Shown here: positions 43,826-56,213 of the stretch, in pieces
Position numbering within the stretch: the stretch's first letter is position 1
Layout of the letters: each line of letters begins with the position of its first letter
Made by a program: the position numbers and the translations under genes
Origin: Guillardia theta CCMP2712
Taxonomy: Eukaryota > Cryptophyceae > Pyrenomonadales > Geminigeraceae
DNA length: 64,000 nt
Direction of reading: 5' to 3'
NCBI RefSeq assembly: GCF_000315625.1
Contig: NW_005434665.1
Location: 426,882-490,881, forward strand
Notes under the pieces: model-generated
Seen by the model: only the letters and a program-made list of their open reading frames with translations
Database searches by the model: none
What the model was told of the DNA's origin: nothing

Positions 43826-45936
43826 ATGTCAGACCGATCGATGGCGATGGCTCGTCTCCTGCCGCTGCTGCTGCTGCTCCAGCTGGCATGCCCGTGCCTC
43901 GCCTTCCTCCTCTCCTCTCCTACGAGACTCCCTCACTTGTCTCCTGCTGCTTCATCCTCGCGACTCGTGCGGTATGGGAGGAAGGAAAGGGGCCTTGCTT
44001 TGCGCCCGGCCTTGACAGTTTGCGCCTCAAGCGACGGGCTCTTATCATGGGCGAGCGAGAATGGCGCGAAGTTGACATGCGCTGTGGGGCCTGGTGGTAT
44101 GACCCTGACGCAGGACGTGAAATCTAACTCGGTCGTCTGCTCCATCCCATCGAAGCTCTTCCTTTCGAGAAGCACTACCAGGGCAGCTTTCGGCAGCATG
44201 GCGGACAAACTTGACGTGAGAACTGCCATGGCGCTTCAGATTCTCTACGAAAAGTCCAAGAAGGAAGAAAGCTTCTGGTGTGAATGGCTGAAAGTTTTGC
44301 CGGACAGAGAGAATCTCGGCACTCCCTGCCTGTGGCCTGAAGACGACCAGAACCTCCTCAAGGGCACCAGCGTGTTCGAAGAGGTGGAGGCGAGCAAGAG
44401 CTTGTACTCAAAGGCCTTCGAGTCTCTCTCCTCCTCTGGTTGGGACTCCAAGATCCCCACTGAATTCTTCAACCTCGAGAGCTTCGAGTGGGCCATGGAG
44501 GTCGTTCGTTCCCGCTCCGTCGCCTTCCCCAAGTTTGACGACGGTCTGGTCCTGGCTCCTGTCGCTGACTTCTCCTTGGCGGGGAAGCTCGGAAGGGATA
44601 CAATCTCTTGCGGGTATGAGGGCTTGTTCAGGGAGCCGAGGGTGACCGTCCAGTCTGTGGCGGGTGGAAAGAGCGGGTCGCCAATAGCGGTGAACTTCAT
44701 GGGGAAGAGTCCTTCCTCGATGCTCTTGGATCACGGCGTCGCCAACCCGAACAAGGAGGAGGGAGAGTTCAAAGTGTCTTTTGCAGTGTCCTCGCTCGAT
44801 CGATTCTTTGACGACAAGGCGGATATCCTTGAGCAGGAGGGCCTGACGACAGAGATGGTAGGTTGAGAGCTGGAATGCGGGTGAAAGAGAAGCAAAGAGA
44901 TCTGGAGCTCGAGAAGAAGGAGCGGAGGATATCGGGGGAGGGGATGGATGGAAGGGAGAGAGCGAGACTTAAGTTTCTGACGCTCTTCTATGCAGACGTT
45001 CACACTGAAGGCTGATGGAACTCTGGATGAATACCTCCTCCCGTTCATGCGATTAGTGTGCATTCAGAGCTTCGATGCGTTCTTGCTGGAGTCTGTATTC
45101 CGTCAGGTCCCGCAGCCTTGCGCTTCCCCTGCTGTCTGAACTACTTTCGTCTGCAGGAGGTCTGGGGCTTCGTCAACCTGCCAGTAACTACATACGACGG
45201 GCCTTGCGGTACCTGACAGGCTGATTGCAAGGTCAGTAAGGACAATGAGAAGCTGATGTTGGAAACTTTGATCGCGACGGTGAGCCGCTTTCATACTTGC
45301 CCGACCTGACGTCCTGCCGCAAGTTCGAGGGCGCTCTTGACGACATCGGCTCCTCGGGTCGTGGACTTGACCTGTACTGAGTCTTGCAGCCTCCCTGACC
45401 CCTGTGCTCAGAATCAGAGGATATGTCCATCGTCAGGGATGCATCGTCGACTTACCGACAGGTCCAGGTCTGTCATGAGACAGTCTGGCTGTTCCACGCA
45501 CGTCATGATGCCGCGGATGTCACAGGCTGCCTACGTTAGGATCGGAGAGAGGAGCGCGCTGAAGAAGACGATCTACCTGCTCGAACAGGTGGACGCTTGC
45601 TGGACTCTGCAGATCTCGAAGTGCTTTCCAAACGTGTAGCTGAGAGGTTGAGCAGGAGATGGAAGAAATGGATTCAAAGGAGTACTACCAGGAGAGACGT
45701 GAGTCGACCTCCTTGACGCTGGCTGGAACTGAAGTAGGTTTCTACGCAGGTTTGAAGTCTTTGAATCTCGACAGGTAAGAGGAGGAGGAGGAGGAGGAGG
45801 AGGAGGAGGAGGAGGAGGAGGAGGAGGAGGAAAAGAGTTTGTGACAAGTTTGGGTGTCAGGCCGGTAGACGAGTCCGAGATCGTCGATCCCAATGTGGAG
45901 TTCGGCCGCGAGAGGGATGCTCCATGGATGAGATGA
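43826..45936 (+). CDS. Plastid SET-domain protein of the Rubisco-LSMT type, catalytic motifs degenerate, multi-exon
   Basis: Exon 1 (43826-44857) codes for a signal peptide (ARLLPLLLLLQLACPCLAF) with Phe at the cut, then a transit-like Ser/Arg stretch to about residue 65. The SET region follows: GLLSWASENGAKLT, VCSIPSKLFLS, WCEWLKVLP, FEWAMEVVRSRSVAF and LVLAPVADF. Later exons (44996 onward) give the helical LSMT substrate domain: TLDEYLLPFMRLVCIQSFD, EVWGFVNLP, KLMLETLIAT, AAYVRIGERSALKKTIYLLE, EVEQEMEEMDSKEYYQER, and a last exon ending DAPWMR with TGA at 45934-45936. Active LSMT enzymes have an N-H motif after P-(I/L)-x-D and a Y-G-F; here ADFSLAGKL and DHGV stand in their place. It may bind a partner without methylating it. 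One or two middle exons are unresolved. Confidence 0.8.
45779..45832. repeat. GGA trinucleotide repeat in the last intron of the SET-like gene
   Basis: About 50 bases of pure GGA units directly after the GTAAGA donor. Confidence 0.95.
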
Positions 45937-46039
45937 ATATGCACACTCAGCCGAAGCTAGAGAAGTTAGTGAAAAAATATTGTTCTCAATCCGATAACCG
46001 TAGCGATGAGCGACATGTAACGCCGATTCTGATATCACT

Positions 46040-46680
46040 CAGAGTCACGGTACAGTGCATGTCACGACTGAGTCACTGAGTATGGTAGCTGGCCGCCCGC
46101 CGCGCCGGGGGCCAGCGGGCCGCCAACCGTGAACTGGGCCCACTGCCGTGGCCTAGGCTCGGGCCCGGCGCGGCGTGGCACTGCCGTGCCGCCGGAGGCT
46201 GCCAGGCTGAGGCGGCCATTGACGCCAGTTGCACGGCCCGGCGGTACGCACGGTTCGACGGTCGCCCCCTGAGAAGCCCCGGCCGCTGTGCCGCCACCGT
46301 GAGCCCCCGCGGCCCGGCCCGGTGCCGACCGTACTTGCATCTGTGCCGTTGACAACCGTGAACAGGCGGCAGAGCCGCGCCGCGGCTGCCACCCTGACGT
46401 TTCAGTGGTGACTCAAACGGTTAAGCATGTGACTGACCCGGTACCGCGGCTGTGTAATGCCGGGGCCCGGTACTACCGTAACATGAACTCACGGCCTGTC
46501 GGAGCCTGCGATCACTGGCAGCCTGAGTCCGAGACCGTCGGACCGTATGAACTCAGATTCAAGGGCAAGACTCACTGAGTCAGCCTCTGGCAGTGATCGG
46601 CCTGTCCCGGCGTCACGGTAGTTCCACACGGCGGCCCGGGTGCCAGTCCCGGCGACCGGGGCCCGGCCATCCGTCACCGG
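46040..46680. repeat. GC-rich palindromic island
   Basis: The largest intergenic GC island (about 600 bp), with GCCCGGCGCGGCGTGGC, CGGGGCCCGG and repeated (T/A)CTGAGTCACTGAGT or CACTGAGTCAGCC words. It fills the space between the SET-like stop and the next ATG at 46743. Frames through it are random Arg/Gly/Ala/Pro. Confidence 0.75.
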
Positions 46681-46742
46681 GTCCTGTTGGACACTTTTCA
46701 CTTTTGACAATTTTTTTCCAGCCCATCTATTTCGGGTCGGGC

Positions 46743-48257
46743 ATGGCGGAAGAGGAGGCGCGTGTCGCGGCTTCAAACAGCCGAGGAGGAGGAGGAGGAG
46801 GAGGAGGAGGAGGAAGAGGCAGAAGAGCTGCAGCAGGAGCCCTGGTCATGATGCTGAGCTGCTTGGTCGTCTTACTCGTCTTCCCATCCATGGATGGGCG
46901 AGGCGAGTCGAGTGACCAGAGGTCTTCGACGCTGCAGGTCCAAGGCAGGGGACTCCCTGTCATCGAACCCCTGCAGGACTACAGCTCGGGCTACAAGGTG
47001 AAGTCAGGCTGACCTGAGCAGCTTCCTATCGAGCTTGTTCTTCAAGATCGCTCACCTGCCCTTCCAGGCTGTCCCTTACTTGAAGCCTCTCGGCATGGTC
47101 TTTGAGCAGGCCCCTGTGTTGAGGAGGGTGAGGCCACAAGGTGCTTTCATGGTGCCCATGGAGGAGACGAACAGGCGTCCATATGTCGTCCAACCACTCG
47201 CTCAGCGTCAGGTAACTTCTGAACCGAAGGCGCTTGAGATGTTCCTGAAGCGTCTCTGTCCGCCAGCAGGTTGGGTCGTTCCGGGCAGCCCCTCCTCTCG
47301 ACGGTGATGACACTTGGCGCTTCCCGCCCCTGCCGTCGAGCTGACTGATTGACATCAGACGGCCTGCGCCAGAAGGAGATCAGCGACATCCTTGCAATCA
47401 TTCGTACGTTTGCCCTTCCAAGTGACAGCTCCTGACCATGTACACTTGTAGGGGACAGCGCTGAATTGAGATCTGATTTCGAGAGGTCCTCTTTTGTGGG
47501 GAGCAAGGAGTTGTCGTTTCTGAGAGCAATGGTCCAGTGCAAGAGGCACATCTGTGAGCGGAGAATTGCCAGGCGAGGAAGCAACGGAACAGCAAGTCCC
47601 TTCGCCGAGCTCTGGTACCCTTGTATGCTGTGCTGACAATCTTCTGAGGGTGTGTCAAGACGGTGCAGAGTCAAGGGCTGGAGGGGAGATGGCACCGAGA
47701 AGAAAGTGGGCGGAAGAGAACCATGATTGGGCTACGGCAAGGTTGATTGCTACATACGACTGCTGGTTGTCAAACTCACTTTCCTCGTTTCTCCAGGTTT
47801 GCTGGCAGGAAGTATTACGGCAAGGACAAGAAAACTGTGCGAACTGGGTGAAGTTGTGAGATTGGGACCTTACGTTGTGTAGGACGGGATGCCCGACATC
47901 TCCAACATGTTTGGCATGAGTCAATCAGCAACGAGGGCTGCTGAAGGCGCTTCGGTTGCGCAGAAAGTTGAAAATGTTCTCCTCACCACCGCGGGGTAAT
48001 TTCGTGCGTTCCAGGCTGCTCAGATCGTCGCAGAGCAAGCTCCAGCATCGGCTCCCTCTCAAGGAGATGAGGTAGAAAGCGGAGCAGGTGAAGAGGAGAA
48101 CGATGAAGAGGAACGGGAGCTCGAGGCAAGGAAGAACACGGTCGGTCATCTTTTGCCGCGCGATCAGAGCTTCTGACTCGTGTGGCAGCTTGTGGACAGT
48201 GCTATCGAGAAGGCGCTGATCGAGAGGATGCGTAGATCGAACTATCTATCACATTGA
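46743..48257 (+). CDS. Unknown membrane-anchored protein, multi-exon
   Basis: The ATG at 46743 gives MAEEEARVAASNSR, a Gly run from a GGA repeat, then a membrane helix (LVMMLSCLVVLLVFP). Later exons joined by phase carry VPYLKPLGMVFEQAPVLRR, GAFMVPMEETNRRPYVVQPL, DGLRQKEISDILAIIR, DFERSSFVGSKELSFLRAM, FAGRKYYGKDKK, DGMPDISNMFGMSQSATRAA, an acidic stretch and LVDSAIEKALIERMRRSNYL before TGA (48255-48257). I recognise no family. One intron (47573-47797) seems to start with GC, because no GT donor keeps the frame. It could be a signal-anchored organelle protein. Confidence 0.55.
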
Positions 48258-48607
48258 AACATGTCTTTATCTGTGAACCAACTTTGCATACTCATCACAC
48301 CCCCGAGTTCCGTCAGCTCGAACATCCTTATGACTGAATCAAGTCACAACTACTTCTTTCCAACATAGATCAAAACATACATTCCAAAGAAAACAAAACT
48401 AGGGAGTGAGGGCCCCACCACCTCAGAACCGGGACATGAACACATCGTACCCTTGGTCAAAAAACGGCATCTGCATCCCTGAAAACCTGCGCACGACAGT
48501 GAGGGAGGGAAGGCCGAGGAGTTTTGATCTCTTACTGTTGCATCGGACCAGAGCTCATGCTTGACCTCACTGACGGGTTCCCGCCGAACATCCTGAACGG
48601 GCAGACG
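48258..48607. other. Convergent 3' region
   Basis: The space between two convergent stops (48257 and 48608). No gene seen; both 3' UTRs are likely here. Confidence 0.5.
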
Positions 48608-49891
48608 TCAGGGAGGAGATGGTGGAGGAAGCGGCGCTTGCCTTGGGGTCATGCTGCCTTGGACCATCGCCTCGTACTGGGAGATACAGTGCTGCCTGCA
48701 ATGCCATCTCGTCACCCACAACATTGACACGACTTGTCAAAAGTGACTTCCTTACCCGGTCATCAGGTCGTTTGCGGGTGTCAAAACCGCTCTCACAAGG
48801 CTGACGACGTTCTGCAAGGCTCCGTCCCTCGCTGCGATCGGGCCCTCGTAGTCGGCAAGTACGTGCAGCTCGCCCTCGGAGTTCGCACCCTTGGCGTCGC
48901 CGTCTCTATCCTCCTTCATGCTTCCTCGCCCTCGCAAGGCAAGGTGACACCCTGTCTCGTGCATGAGCTGCTTGAGCATCGACCCCCTCGTTCCGAGCAG
49001 CTTCCCCCTGCTACAGCCCATCGGAGTCTTCTGCGGAATGAAAATCTTGATGCTCGTGCGGCACAAGGACCCAAACTCTCGGTTGTGTACGACCTGCGTG
49101 TTGAACATTGGGGGGCTTCCGGGGCCCATCCCTCCTGCGGAGTAGTCGTTGTACCCTGACGACATCGAGCTGCCCTTCATCTGCGGCTCATGGAGCGCCA
49201 TCCCCATGCTCCCCGACATCCCTATGCTCCCCGACATCCCCATGCTTGGCGGCTGGACGATCTCGCCATGGATGATCTTCTTGACCAGCAGCAGCACCTT
49301 GGAGAAGGTCGCGGCCATCCGTTCCCTCGGACCCTCATACTGTATCCACACATGGAAGTCCTCTAGCACGTGCGCGTGTTGCGGATCTTCGGCCAGGCTC
49401 TCCCAAGTCTGCCCATCCCTCAGCTTCAGGCTGTTCTTGCCCTTCAACTGGATCTTACAGCCGGACTCCTGCTGCAACCATCGGATCGTCTGGCCAGAAG
49501 GCCCCAGGAGCCTCCCCCTACTCGTCCCTCCCCGGACATCTCCATGGAAGGTTGTGCCGTAGCATTCCTCCGGGACAAACACCTTGAGGATGGCTCTGAC
49601 ATCCCCTGCACTGATCTCCTCCTCTGATTCCAGCACTGAGCTTATCCCTTCCCCCTCATGTGCGGTCCATGGCGGCACCTCGGGGGAAGCGTCCAGGTGT
49701 TGTCTGACGCGGTCAATCTCGTCGAGGAGCAGGCGCTCGCTATGAGGAAGACGCTCTGCTTCGTTCTTGGATCTGTGCCTCTCAAGCTCATACTCGAGCT
49801 CCTCCAGGTATTTCTTGGTGTCCATATCCAGATGCTTGTTCACTGAAGCATCATCCTGGATGCTCGTTCTAGGACGTTTTCCTCCTATCAT
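48608..49891 (-). CDS. Tandem STAR/SF1-type KH-domain RNA-binding protein, 2 exons
   Basis: Exon 1 runs from ATG 49891 to about 48753, then an intron of about 60 nt, and a short exon to TGA at 48610-48608. Residues 20-80 are a charged helix (YLEELEYELERHRSKNEAER), like the QUA1/helical region of STAR proteins. KH-1 is near 105-205: LKVFVPEECYGTTFHGDVRG, RGRLLGPSGQTIRWLQQESG, CKIQLKGKNSLK and VWIQYEGP. After a Met/Gly/Ser linker, KH-2 follows at about 275-370: IKIFIPQKTPMGCSRGKLLG, TRGSMLKQLMHETGCHLALR, and HVLADYEGP. The KH loop G-x-x-G is GPSG in the first and GTRG in the second. Such proteins bind short single-stranded RNA motifs in splicing or mRNA control. The tail is Pro-rich. Confidence 0.85.
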
Positions 49892-50652
49892 CTTGCAGGC
49901 TGTTGTCGTCCTACTCTTGTTCGGTCATGTGCCCGCGTCCTTGTCTCCGAGTTCGAACGAGGTGCACAACCTTGCTTTTCAACCCACTGGAGGTGCCAGG
50001 GTTTCCAACTTCTCGCGTCCAATTGTCTCGTCCCTTCTCCTTCCTCTTTCTGTCCCCTCCTTCCTCCCTCCCTTCCTCTGTGTCCTCCCTTCCTCTGTGT
50101 CTCCTCCTCCCTTCCTCTCTTCCTCGTCGTCCCCGTCCTCTGCTCGCTTCAACCACTCCCTCTTGCCAAATCCCCTCCAATACCAGGCACCACACCCTTG
50201 AATCTGTCACCACCCCTACCACCCAGAATATCCACCCCCGTAATTTACTATCCACCCTCCATATGAGTGTAATAATCATTAATAAGGGAGGTTGTGTGCC
50301 TCTCTCTGTTTGAACCTACCCCCCACAGATTCACACTTGTACCCAACCTTTTCCTTCCTTCCACCCCCTCAAAATCACCCCCACCCCACCCCTTAGACGG
50401 AACGCTACAACAAGCAGGAAGGAATGCGAGGAATAGGAACAAGCATGAAGGGCGAAAATGAGCGAAGAAGCAGGGCTGCGATGAGAGCAGGTGGCGAGAC
50501 GACATGTTCCCGCGGCGCATACATGACCATTCCTTTAATCCTCAATAAATGCAAACGTTCCTTCCTCCGTCTTCGACACCACCGACCAGTCTTAACTTAG
50601 CTTGCCCAGTTGAATCTTTTTCGCAATCTTCTGGCCTGCGCAACGAAGAGGC
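49892..50652. other. Spacer with ACCCC-rich tract
   Basis: TC-rich sequence (50030-50160) and then a plus-strand tract with CACCCCTACCACCC, CCACCCCCG and CACCCCACCCC (50205-50395), upstream of the KH gene. No exon supported. Confidence 0.45.
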
Positions 50653-52853
50653 TCAGAGGAGGAAGCAGCGAGATGATGATGTACCCGTGTAGATGGTGGA
50701 GTCAATGATACCCATGACAGTGAACACTCCTCCAATGATGGCGCAGAGCCCCTAGCAAACACGATCACACAACTACCATCACTGCCGAGTTCCTCTAGCG
50801 CTCACAGTGAGGAAATGCAGGAAGGAGTTGTTGCGTTCAGCCAGAGTAGCCTGACGAGGATAGAAAGATCAATGATGGGGAACAGACACCTCGAGAATCT
50901 TCACCTTGATGGGAGAAAGATCGTAGAAGAAGAAGACTCCAGGCAATCCTCTGTGTGAAACATCAGTGCTGCAGCATATGCTCCCTGCCTGCTGCTTGCT
51001 CAGTCACCTGGTGAATCCCTCTAGCTGTCTCGTGTTCTCAGTGGTGGAGAACTGATTCGTAGACAAGATCTGCATGCAAGTCAGTACTGGCATCCTACTC
51101 GGCAGAAGGCAGTTCACCGTCCCGTTCCTGTACTGGTACTGGGTAGGGACAACCTATCGTAACCGCGTTACCAACGACTTGGAGGTAGACCATGGATTCG
51201 ACCCCACCTTGACGAAGTACTGGTACATGGCCGATCTGAACTCACAGATTCTTGAAGAAGCAATGTCTTACACGGCAGTCGACCCCACTCGAATCACGGT
51301 ACCTGACAACACCATCCAACGGGTTGACGCGGCCGGGGTACTGCGGGGGGACGTCAGACCAGCTGCTGAGCGACCTGGAGGCTCTGACCTTTCTTCCGAA
51401 GGAGAGATGGTTGATTGCATGGCTGACGTTGTAGTCGGTTTTCCTGAGAACCAGCAGATCTTGAAAGTGTACCCCAACCTGCTCGATGAAGTTGAGAGGA
51501 TGGTGAGGGAGGAAAGAGGAGATGGGATGGGAGGGAAGGGGATGGGAGAAGATGAAAGAAGGGACCAAAGCTACCTGGGAAAAGCTCTTCCCGGGAGAGA
51601 AGTGAAAATTTCCAGCAACTTTGTTGACCTGCTCCCTTGTCAACCCTTCGAACTCTTTTGAGCAACTTTTTCAAGTCACGAGCAGCGGATTGGAACTTGC
51701 CTGCAATGTTCCCACAACCCGACAACCTTCGTGCCTCTCTTCCTGCATCTTCAGGAGGAAACCCTCAGTCTTGCACTGCAGAGAGGGTCAGCATATCCGA
51801 CAGACCCATAGGAGCAGCACGACTACCTGAACAATTCCGTCCGAGTTCACGAAAGCCCATCCTCTCCTTCGATAGGCCTCGCGCACCTGAAGGGAAGGCT
51901 CTTGAGCAAGAGGAAGGCAAGGCAACACGAGGTTGTTCACCGAGTCGCAAGTGTTACAGCATTCGTCGGGTGACTCTTCTGCTCCGTAACATGATCCGCA
52001 CTCTCCTCCTGTGAGCGGGGCGTCAAATCCTGCATGTGCTCGAAGAGTCGTAAAGTCACCGGAACCGTCTTCCTTTCCTTGGGTCACTGCATGTATTTCA
52101 TTCACAAAGATGTCCATCTCAGTGGTTGTTTGGAGGTGCAGAGTTGTGAAAGGCTCACATGCTTTCACTGCGGTCCGGTTGCTATGAATGTCCAGTTCAC
52201 GCTCCATCTCCGCAACATTCTGTGAAGTTGAAACTTGTTACATTCAGACAAGCACGCGAAAGCAGAAGGATCACATTTCCATCTACATCAAGTCTCTGCT
52301 TGTAAACCTCATGATGTACGTCTATATGCTGAAAGGAATGTTCGAGTCAGCACCACAGCATCAACAACTGTCCCCATCAAACCTGTTCACCACTGATATC
52401 CATCGTGTCTAAACTAATTATTGTACATGGCATGGCATGAAATCTGAATTCAGGGATCAGCTCTGCGTCACCAAGACATCCTCCCGCACGTAATATTAAA
52501 GTTAATCTGCAGCTTCTCCCCGCGCGAGGTGTCGACCCTGTGGGCCAGTTAGGTCTCCATGGTACGATGAGGGTGCCACGTACGATAGCTCGTGATCCGT
52601 TTGAATGGTCAAGTATAGATTAATTTCGCCCAAGATCAACACAAACATAATAAGAAATCTTTGGAGAGAGAAAAACAAAAAGTTGCATTAGAGCGAAATT
52701 CACAAGGTGAAATTCATACCCCAAAATCGATACCACTGCTCCAGCTAACGTCCGGACCTAGAATGAAAGATGAGGCAGATCATTTGACTCTCATTGATCT
52801 TTCTCACCTGGAAATCCTGGATTGTCTTTGGATAAATATCGAATTCTCGCAAT
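50653..52853 (-). CDS. ERGIC3: ERGIC3/Erv46-like ER-Golgi cargo receptor, multi-exon, first exon not found
   Basis: From 52853 downward, exons spell the whole family: REFDIYPKTIQDFQ, VRTLAGAVVSILG, a membrane helix before GEINLYLTIQTDHELS, VDTSRGEKLQINFNIT, MPCTIISLDTMDISGEQ, DVHHEVYKQRLDVDGN, GSCYGAEESPDECCNTCDS, VREAYRRRGWAFVNSDGIVQ, CKTEGF, VNKVAGNFHFSPGKSF, VSHAINHLSFGRK, YPGRVNPLDGVVR, YQYFVK, STNQFSTTENTRQLEG, GLPGVFFFYDLSPIK and the last helix GLCAIIGGVFTVMGIIDSTI, ending at TGA (50655-50653). Erv46/ERGIC3 works with Erv41 to retrieve ER proteins from the Golgi; the CCNTC cysteines are the known redox-active set. The intron 51700-51629 starts GCAAGT. The start codon is probably in a short exon upstream of 52853. 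Confidence 0.92.
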
Positions 52854-53781
52854 CTGGGCCAACATAAGGTGGGTCGACCAACAGACAAGAATCCAACAAC
52901 CTGCTGAAAACTCGAAAGTCCATCTTGACACACCCAATCAACTCCTTGCTCCTCAAATTTCCTGCACATAAAGCCAATCAGAAGGGTAGCCAGCCACCCT
53001 GAGTCGGGTGCCTCTTTGAAATTCCATCACATCCCCCTCATCTCAACCACTATCAATCCCTTTAAGAGCAAGATACTCTTCTTCCTCTACCATCAGACGC
53101 TTTGAAACAGCATGTTCCGCAATTTTCGCTCCTCACTTCTCTTCCCCCATCAATCATTTCCTTCCCCGCCATGTTGATATTTCACGCGCTCCTCACGACA
53201 TTCCAAGGGTTCCACGTAATCCAACCCCCCTCAGCCCCTCATCAGTTGTTAGCGGGCCCGGCCCGGCGGCCCGGCCCGGCCGCCGGCGGCTGGGCGCACT
53301 CTGCCAGCCGCAGACGCCTGTCGGGCTCGCGGCCGCCTGTCCGACGTTAGTACCTGGCCGCTGAGGCCGCTGAGGCCACCGTCCGATACGGACAGTGAGA
53401 CGGTCTGAAGCCTCCGCGCCGGCGGGCCCGATAGCAGTCACACGCCGCGACGGGCAGTGGGCCCCGGGGCCCGGCCAGCCTGAGTGCCGGCCCGGCCGGG
53501 CGCACTGCACCGTCGGCGGGTGCCACACTGTGACAGTGACCGGCTACTCTCTTTAACTCTCCTGATTACGGTCCTCGTACTGAATGGCGGTCCGATGCAA
53601 TGATGCGGCATGAGAGCCTCGGCGACACTGTGTACGGTCCGATCCGATCGGACTCCGAGGCTCGCGAGTCGGGCCTGCGGCCCCGGGCCCGGCGCCGTGC
53701 TCAGTCAGTCACGCAAGTTTAGAGTAGTAGTACGGTAGTGTTTGTGATAATGATGAGTAAAAAAATCAGCCCATACAAAAG
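52854..53781. other. Spacer with GC-rich island (about 53240-53710)
   Basis: The first part should hold the missing ERGIC3 exon and promoter. The island has GGGCCCGGCCCGGCGGCCCG and CCCCGGGGCCCGG and ends with TCAGTCAGTCACGC, 70 bp before the nucleoside hydrolase start. No gene supported. Confidence 0.6.
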
Positions 53782-55287
53782 ATGCGGGGCGCGATGCGAG
53801 TGTTTGTGTCAGGCGATGGTGGAGTTGACGACTTGGCTGCCTTGACCATGACCGTGGCGGCGATGATGGCAGGGAGCATCGAGATCGTTGGAGTGGCTGT
53901 GACAGGAGGAAACTGCTTTCTTGATGCTGGTGTACAAGCTTCCAGAAAGATCCTTGACCTTGCAGGGTTGGATGGCAAGGTCCAAGTATCGACCTGCGAT
54001 GCGGAGGGAGTGAATCCCTTCCCCCGTTCTTGGAGGAGCGCTTCCTATGGCATCTGTCATATCCCCAGGCTCTTGAGGGATGGACGGCCACGCACTGAAG
54101 TATGTTGTTATCGTGTCCCTTGTGAAGTGGCTCACTCTATGCTAGTTACTACAAACTCCAGCCCACATCCACCTGGCTGAATGCTGCATGAAAAGCAATA
54201 CGCCTATAACCGTCCTAGAAACAGGGCCCTTGACGTGCATGGCAAGGGCCCTTCATGCCTTCCCTGAACTGGCAAAGCCGGACAGAATCAGCCAGGTAAA
54301 GCCAGGACCGATCTGCTCAACTCAGATTCTCCTTCAGCTAGTTTGGATGGGCGGAGCTATTGACGTTGAAGGGAATGTACACAGAGAGGGGTAAGGCGTT
54401 CTCTAGTGCTTCAGCCTTGCCTGATGAGATCCGATGGCCGGGATAGAACGGACGGCTCAGCGGAGTGGAACGTGTATTGGGATCCGCTATCAGCGAAGAA
54501 AGTGATCGATGCAGGTAAGGGTGGGCGCATGGGATCATTGTTGATGATTATTTAAGGACCAAAACTTCGTATTTGTCCGCTCGATGTTTGCAATCAAGCT
54601 CCCATCACAACCAAGTTCCTGGTTGACTTGTACGGGGTTGCGGTGCAGCCCTCGGGTGCACTGAAAGTTGCGCAGGTCTATGCGGACCAAGCCTTTCGCC
54701 CCTGAGCGGGTACACTTTGCTGACATCACCGGTCAAATTTTTGCTCCTTCGATGAGATCCTTTGAATGGTACGATGTTGCACGTTGGTGCAAGCAAGGCC
54801 AACATTTGAGGCAGGGGAGACGAGAAATCGTCCAGCAAGCCTTCGCTCTTTGCTTGGGATGTACTGGCTGCCAGCTATGCACTGTACCTGCTTGGAGGAC
54901 TTGTGGGTCTGCCAGTTGACTTTCTCAATCCTTGGCAGATGGCCGGACTTGTTCGCTTGTGAGGAAATGAATCTCGATGTGGTAGGTTGACCACCAGGCT
55001 CATTGTCCTAAGCCAATGTGTACTTCGACGAAGCTGAATGGTTTTGGATTTTTCAGTCCTTGGAAGGGCCAAGTGAAGGGAGGCTGTTTAGGTCATCGCA
55101 GGCAACGCAGGTGGTGAACGTGATTGCTCTTTTGTTACCAGTCACCGGCCGATGGCAGAGACAGAGCTGTACGGTACTCAAGACTGTCAACAACGAGGAG
55201 TGGAAATCAAGATATTTCTCGCTTTTGTCTGATACCCCCCCGGAACACAGATGACAGGATTTTCGAAATGATAACTGGGGTTGACTG
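53782..55287 (+). CDS. Inosine/uridine-preferring nucleoside hydrolase family protein, multi-exon
   Basis: Starts at ATG 53782 or 53794 (MRVFVSGDGGVDDLAALT). IUNH enzymes split ribonucleosides into base and ribose using a bound calcium. The N-terminal motif is SGDGGVDD, where the family has D-x-D-P-G-x-D-D; the third, seventh and eighth positions (Asp) are kept and the first is Ser. Further landmarks: EIVGVAVTGGNC, TPITVLETGPLTCMARAL, VWMGGAIDVEGNV, SAEWNVYWDPLSAKKVID, TKFLVDLYGVAVQPSGALKV, SLFAWDVLAASYALYLL and SLEGPSEGRLFR, with a final exon ending MITGVD and TGA (55285-55287). The exon near 54010-54180 is the least certain. The family in plants also includes plastid or vacuolar members; no targeting peptide is visible here. 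Confidence 0.85.
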
Positions 55288-56213
55288 ATATCAATAAGAC
55301 GAACCAATAAGACGAATTTGTCACCGGCTGTACTGATGAGGGGAGAGCCAGGGTGCAACAGAAAAGACTCTGAGAGGTGAAGGCACAGCAGCAAGGAGAG
55401 TCACTCGCTCGGAGGGACTCGGGATGACTCACCGTGCCGGGGGAGACCGGTATCACAGACGGTCATGCTGAGAAGAGGAGAAGCCTCCCCGGGAAAGAAG
55501 TTGGGAGGACTCCCCGGCCGGGTCCGATCGGCCCACAGTGGGTCGGCGGCCTTCAACGGTTTCGTTTAGCTACACTTGAATCTGATGTCGGCGCGACTGA
55601 GATAGGTCATGGGTCACCAGAAGCCTTACCGTGGCATTTAGACTGAGAATCTCAGCATTTTGAAGCATTAGCTCTCCTGTTTTTCCCTGTGCCATTGCCA
55701 ACATTTCACCGTGCGGCAGCTCTGTAGGGTCGGAATGCAAACCACTGTCAGGTATCAGCTGCCAACTTCACACTGCTAAAATGAACCCACATGCAGGGAG
55801 GTCAATATCCTCACTTGTTATGCTCAAAACAACAGCTGCCATTAATTTATCGTTTCACTGTTGAACACGACAGGGCACAAAAGCGCCATTTTTGCAGTGA
55901 AAGTTGAGATTAGATTTTCGAAAAGAGCTGCAACATGAAAGGAAGAGTAAATTCAATTGAAGTTCAAATCAACCTGTACCAAAACCACTTGCAATCATGT
56001 TTTTGTGTTTGCTTTCCATCGTAACTGACCAAACGTAAGCTTCTATGAAGTGATCAAATAATTTTCGTTTTCCTATCGTTAGCTTGCAAATTCACAGCGC
56101 TACACAAGGGATAAAATCAACCATAAAAAATTTCTATCATGATATGGAATGCAGTTTGCTATTGGAATTTACTGGTACCAACCCAAACTCAACAGCACAA
56201 TTTCTGTTTGGAA
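55288..56213. other. Spacer with short GC-rich island (55425-55565)
   Basis: The island (CCCCGGGAAAG, CCCCGGCCGGGTCCGATCGG) is followed by AT-rich sequence (55640-56210), with no exon supported. Confidence 0.5.

Noticed and set aside
46040..46412. Overlapping Arg/Ala/Gly/Pro-rich frames in the GC island
   Set aside because: Open frames in GC-rich DNA lack stops by chance; no domains, and composition is the same in all frames.
51074..51661. 195-residue plus-strand frame starting MQVSTGILLGRRQF
   Set aside because: Antisense to ERGIC3 exons that spell out conserved family motifs on the minus strand.
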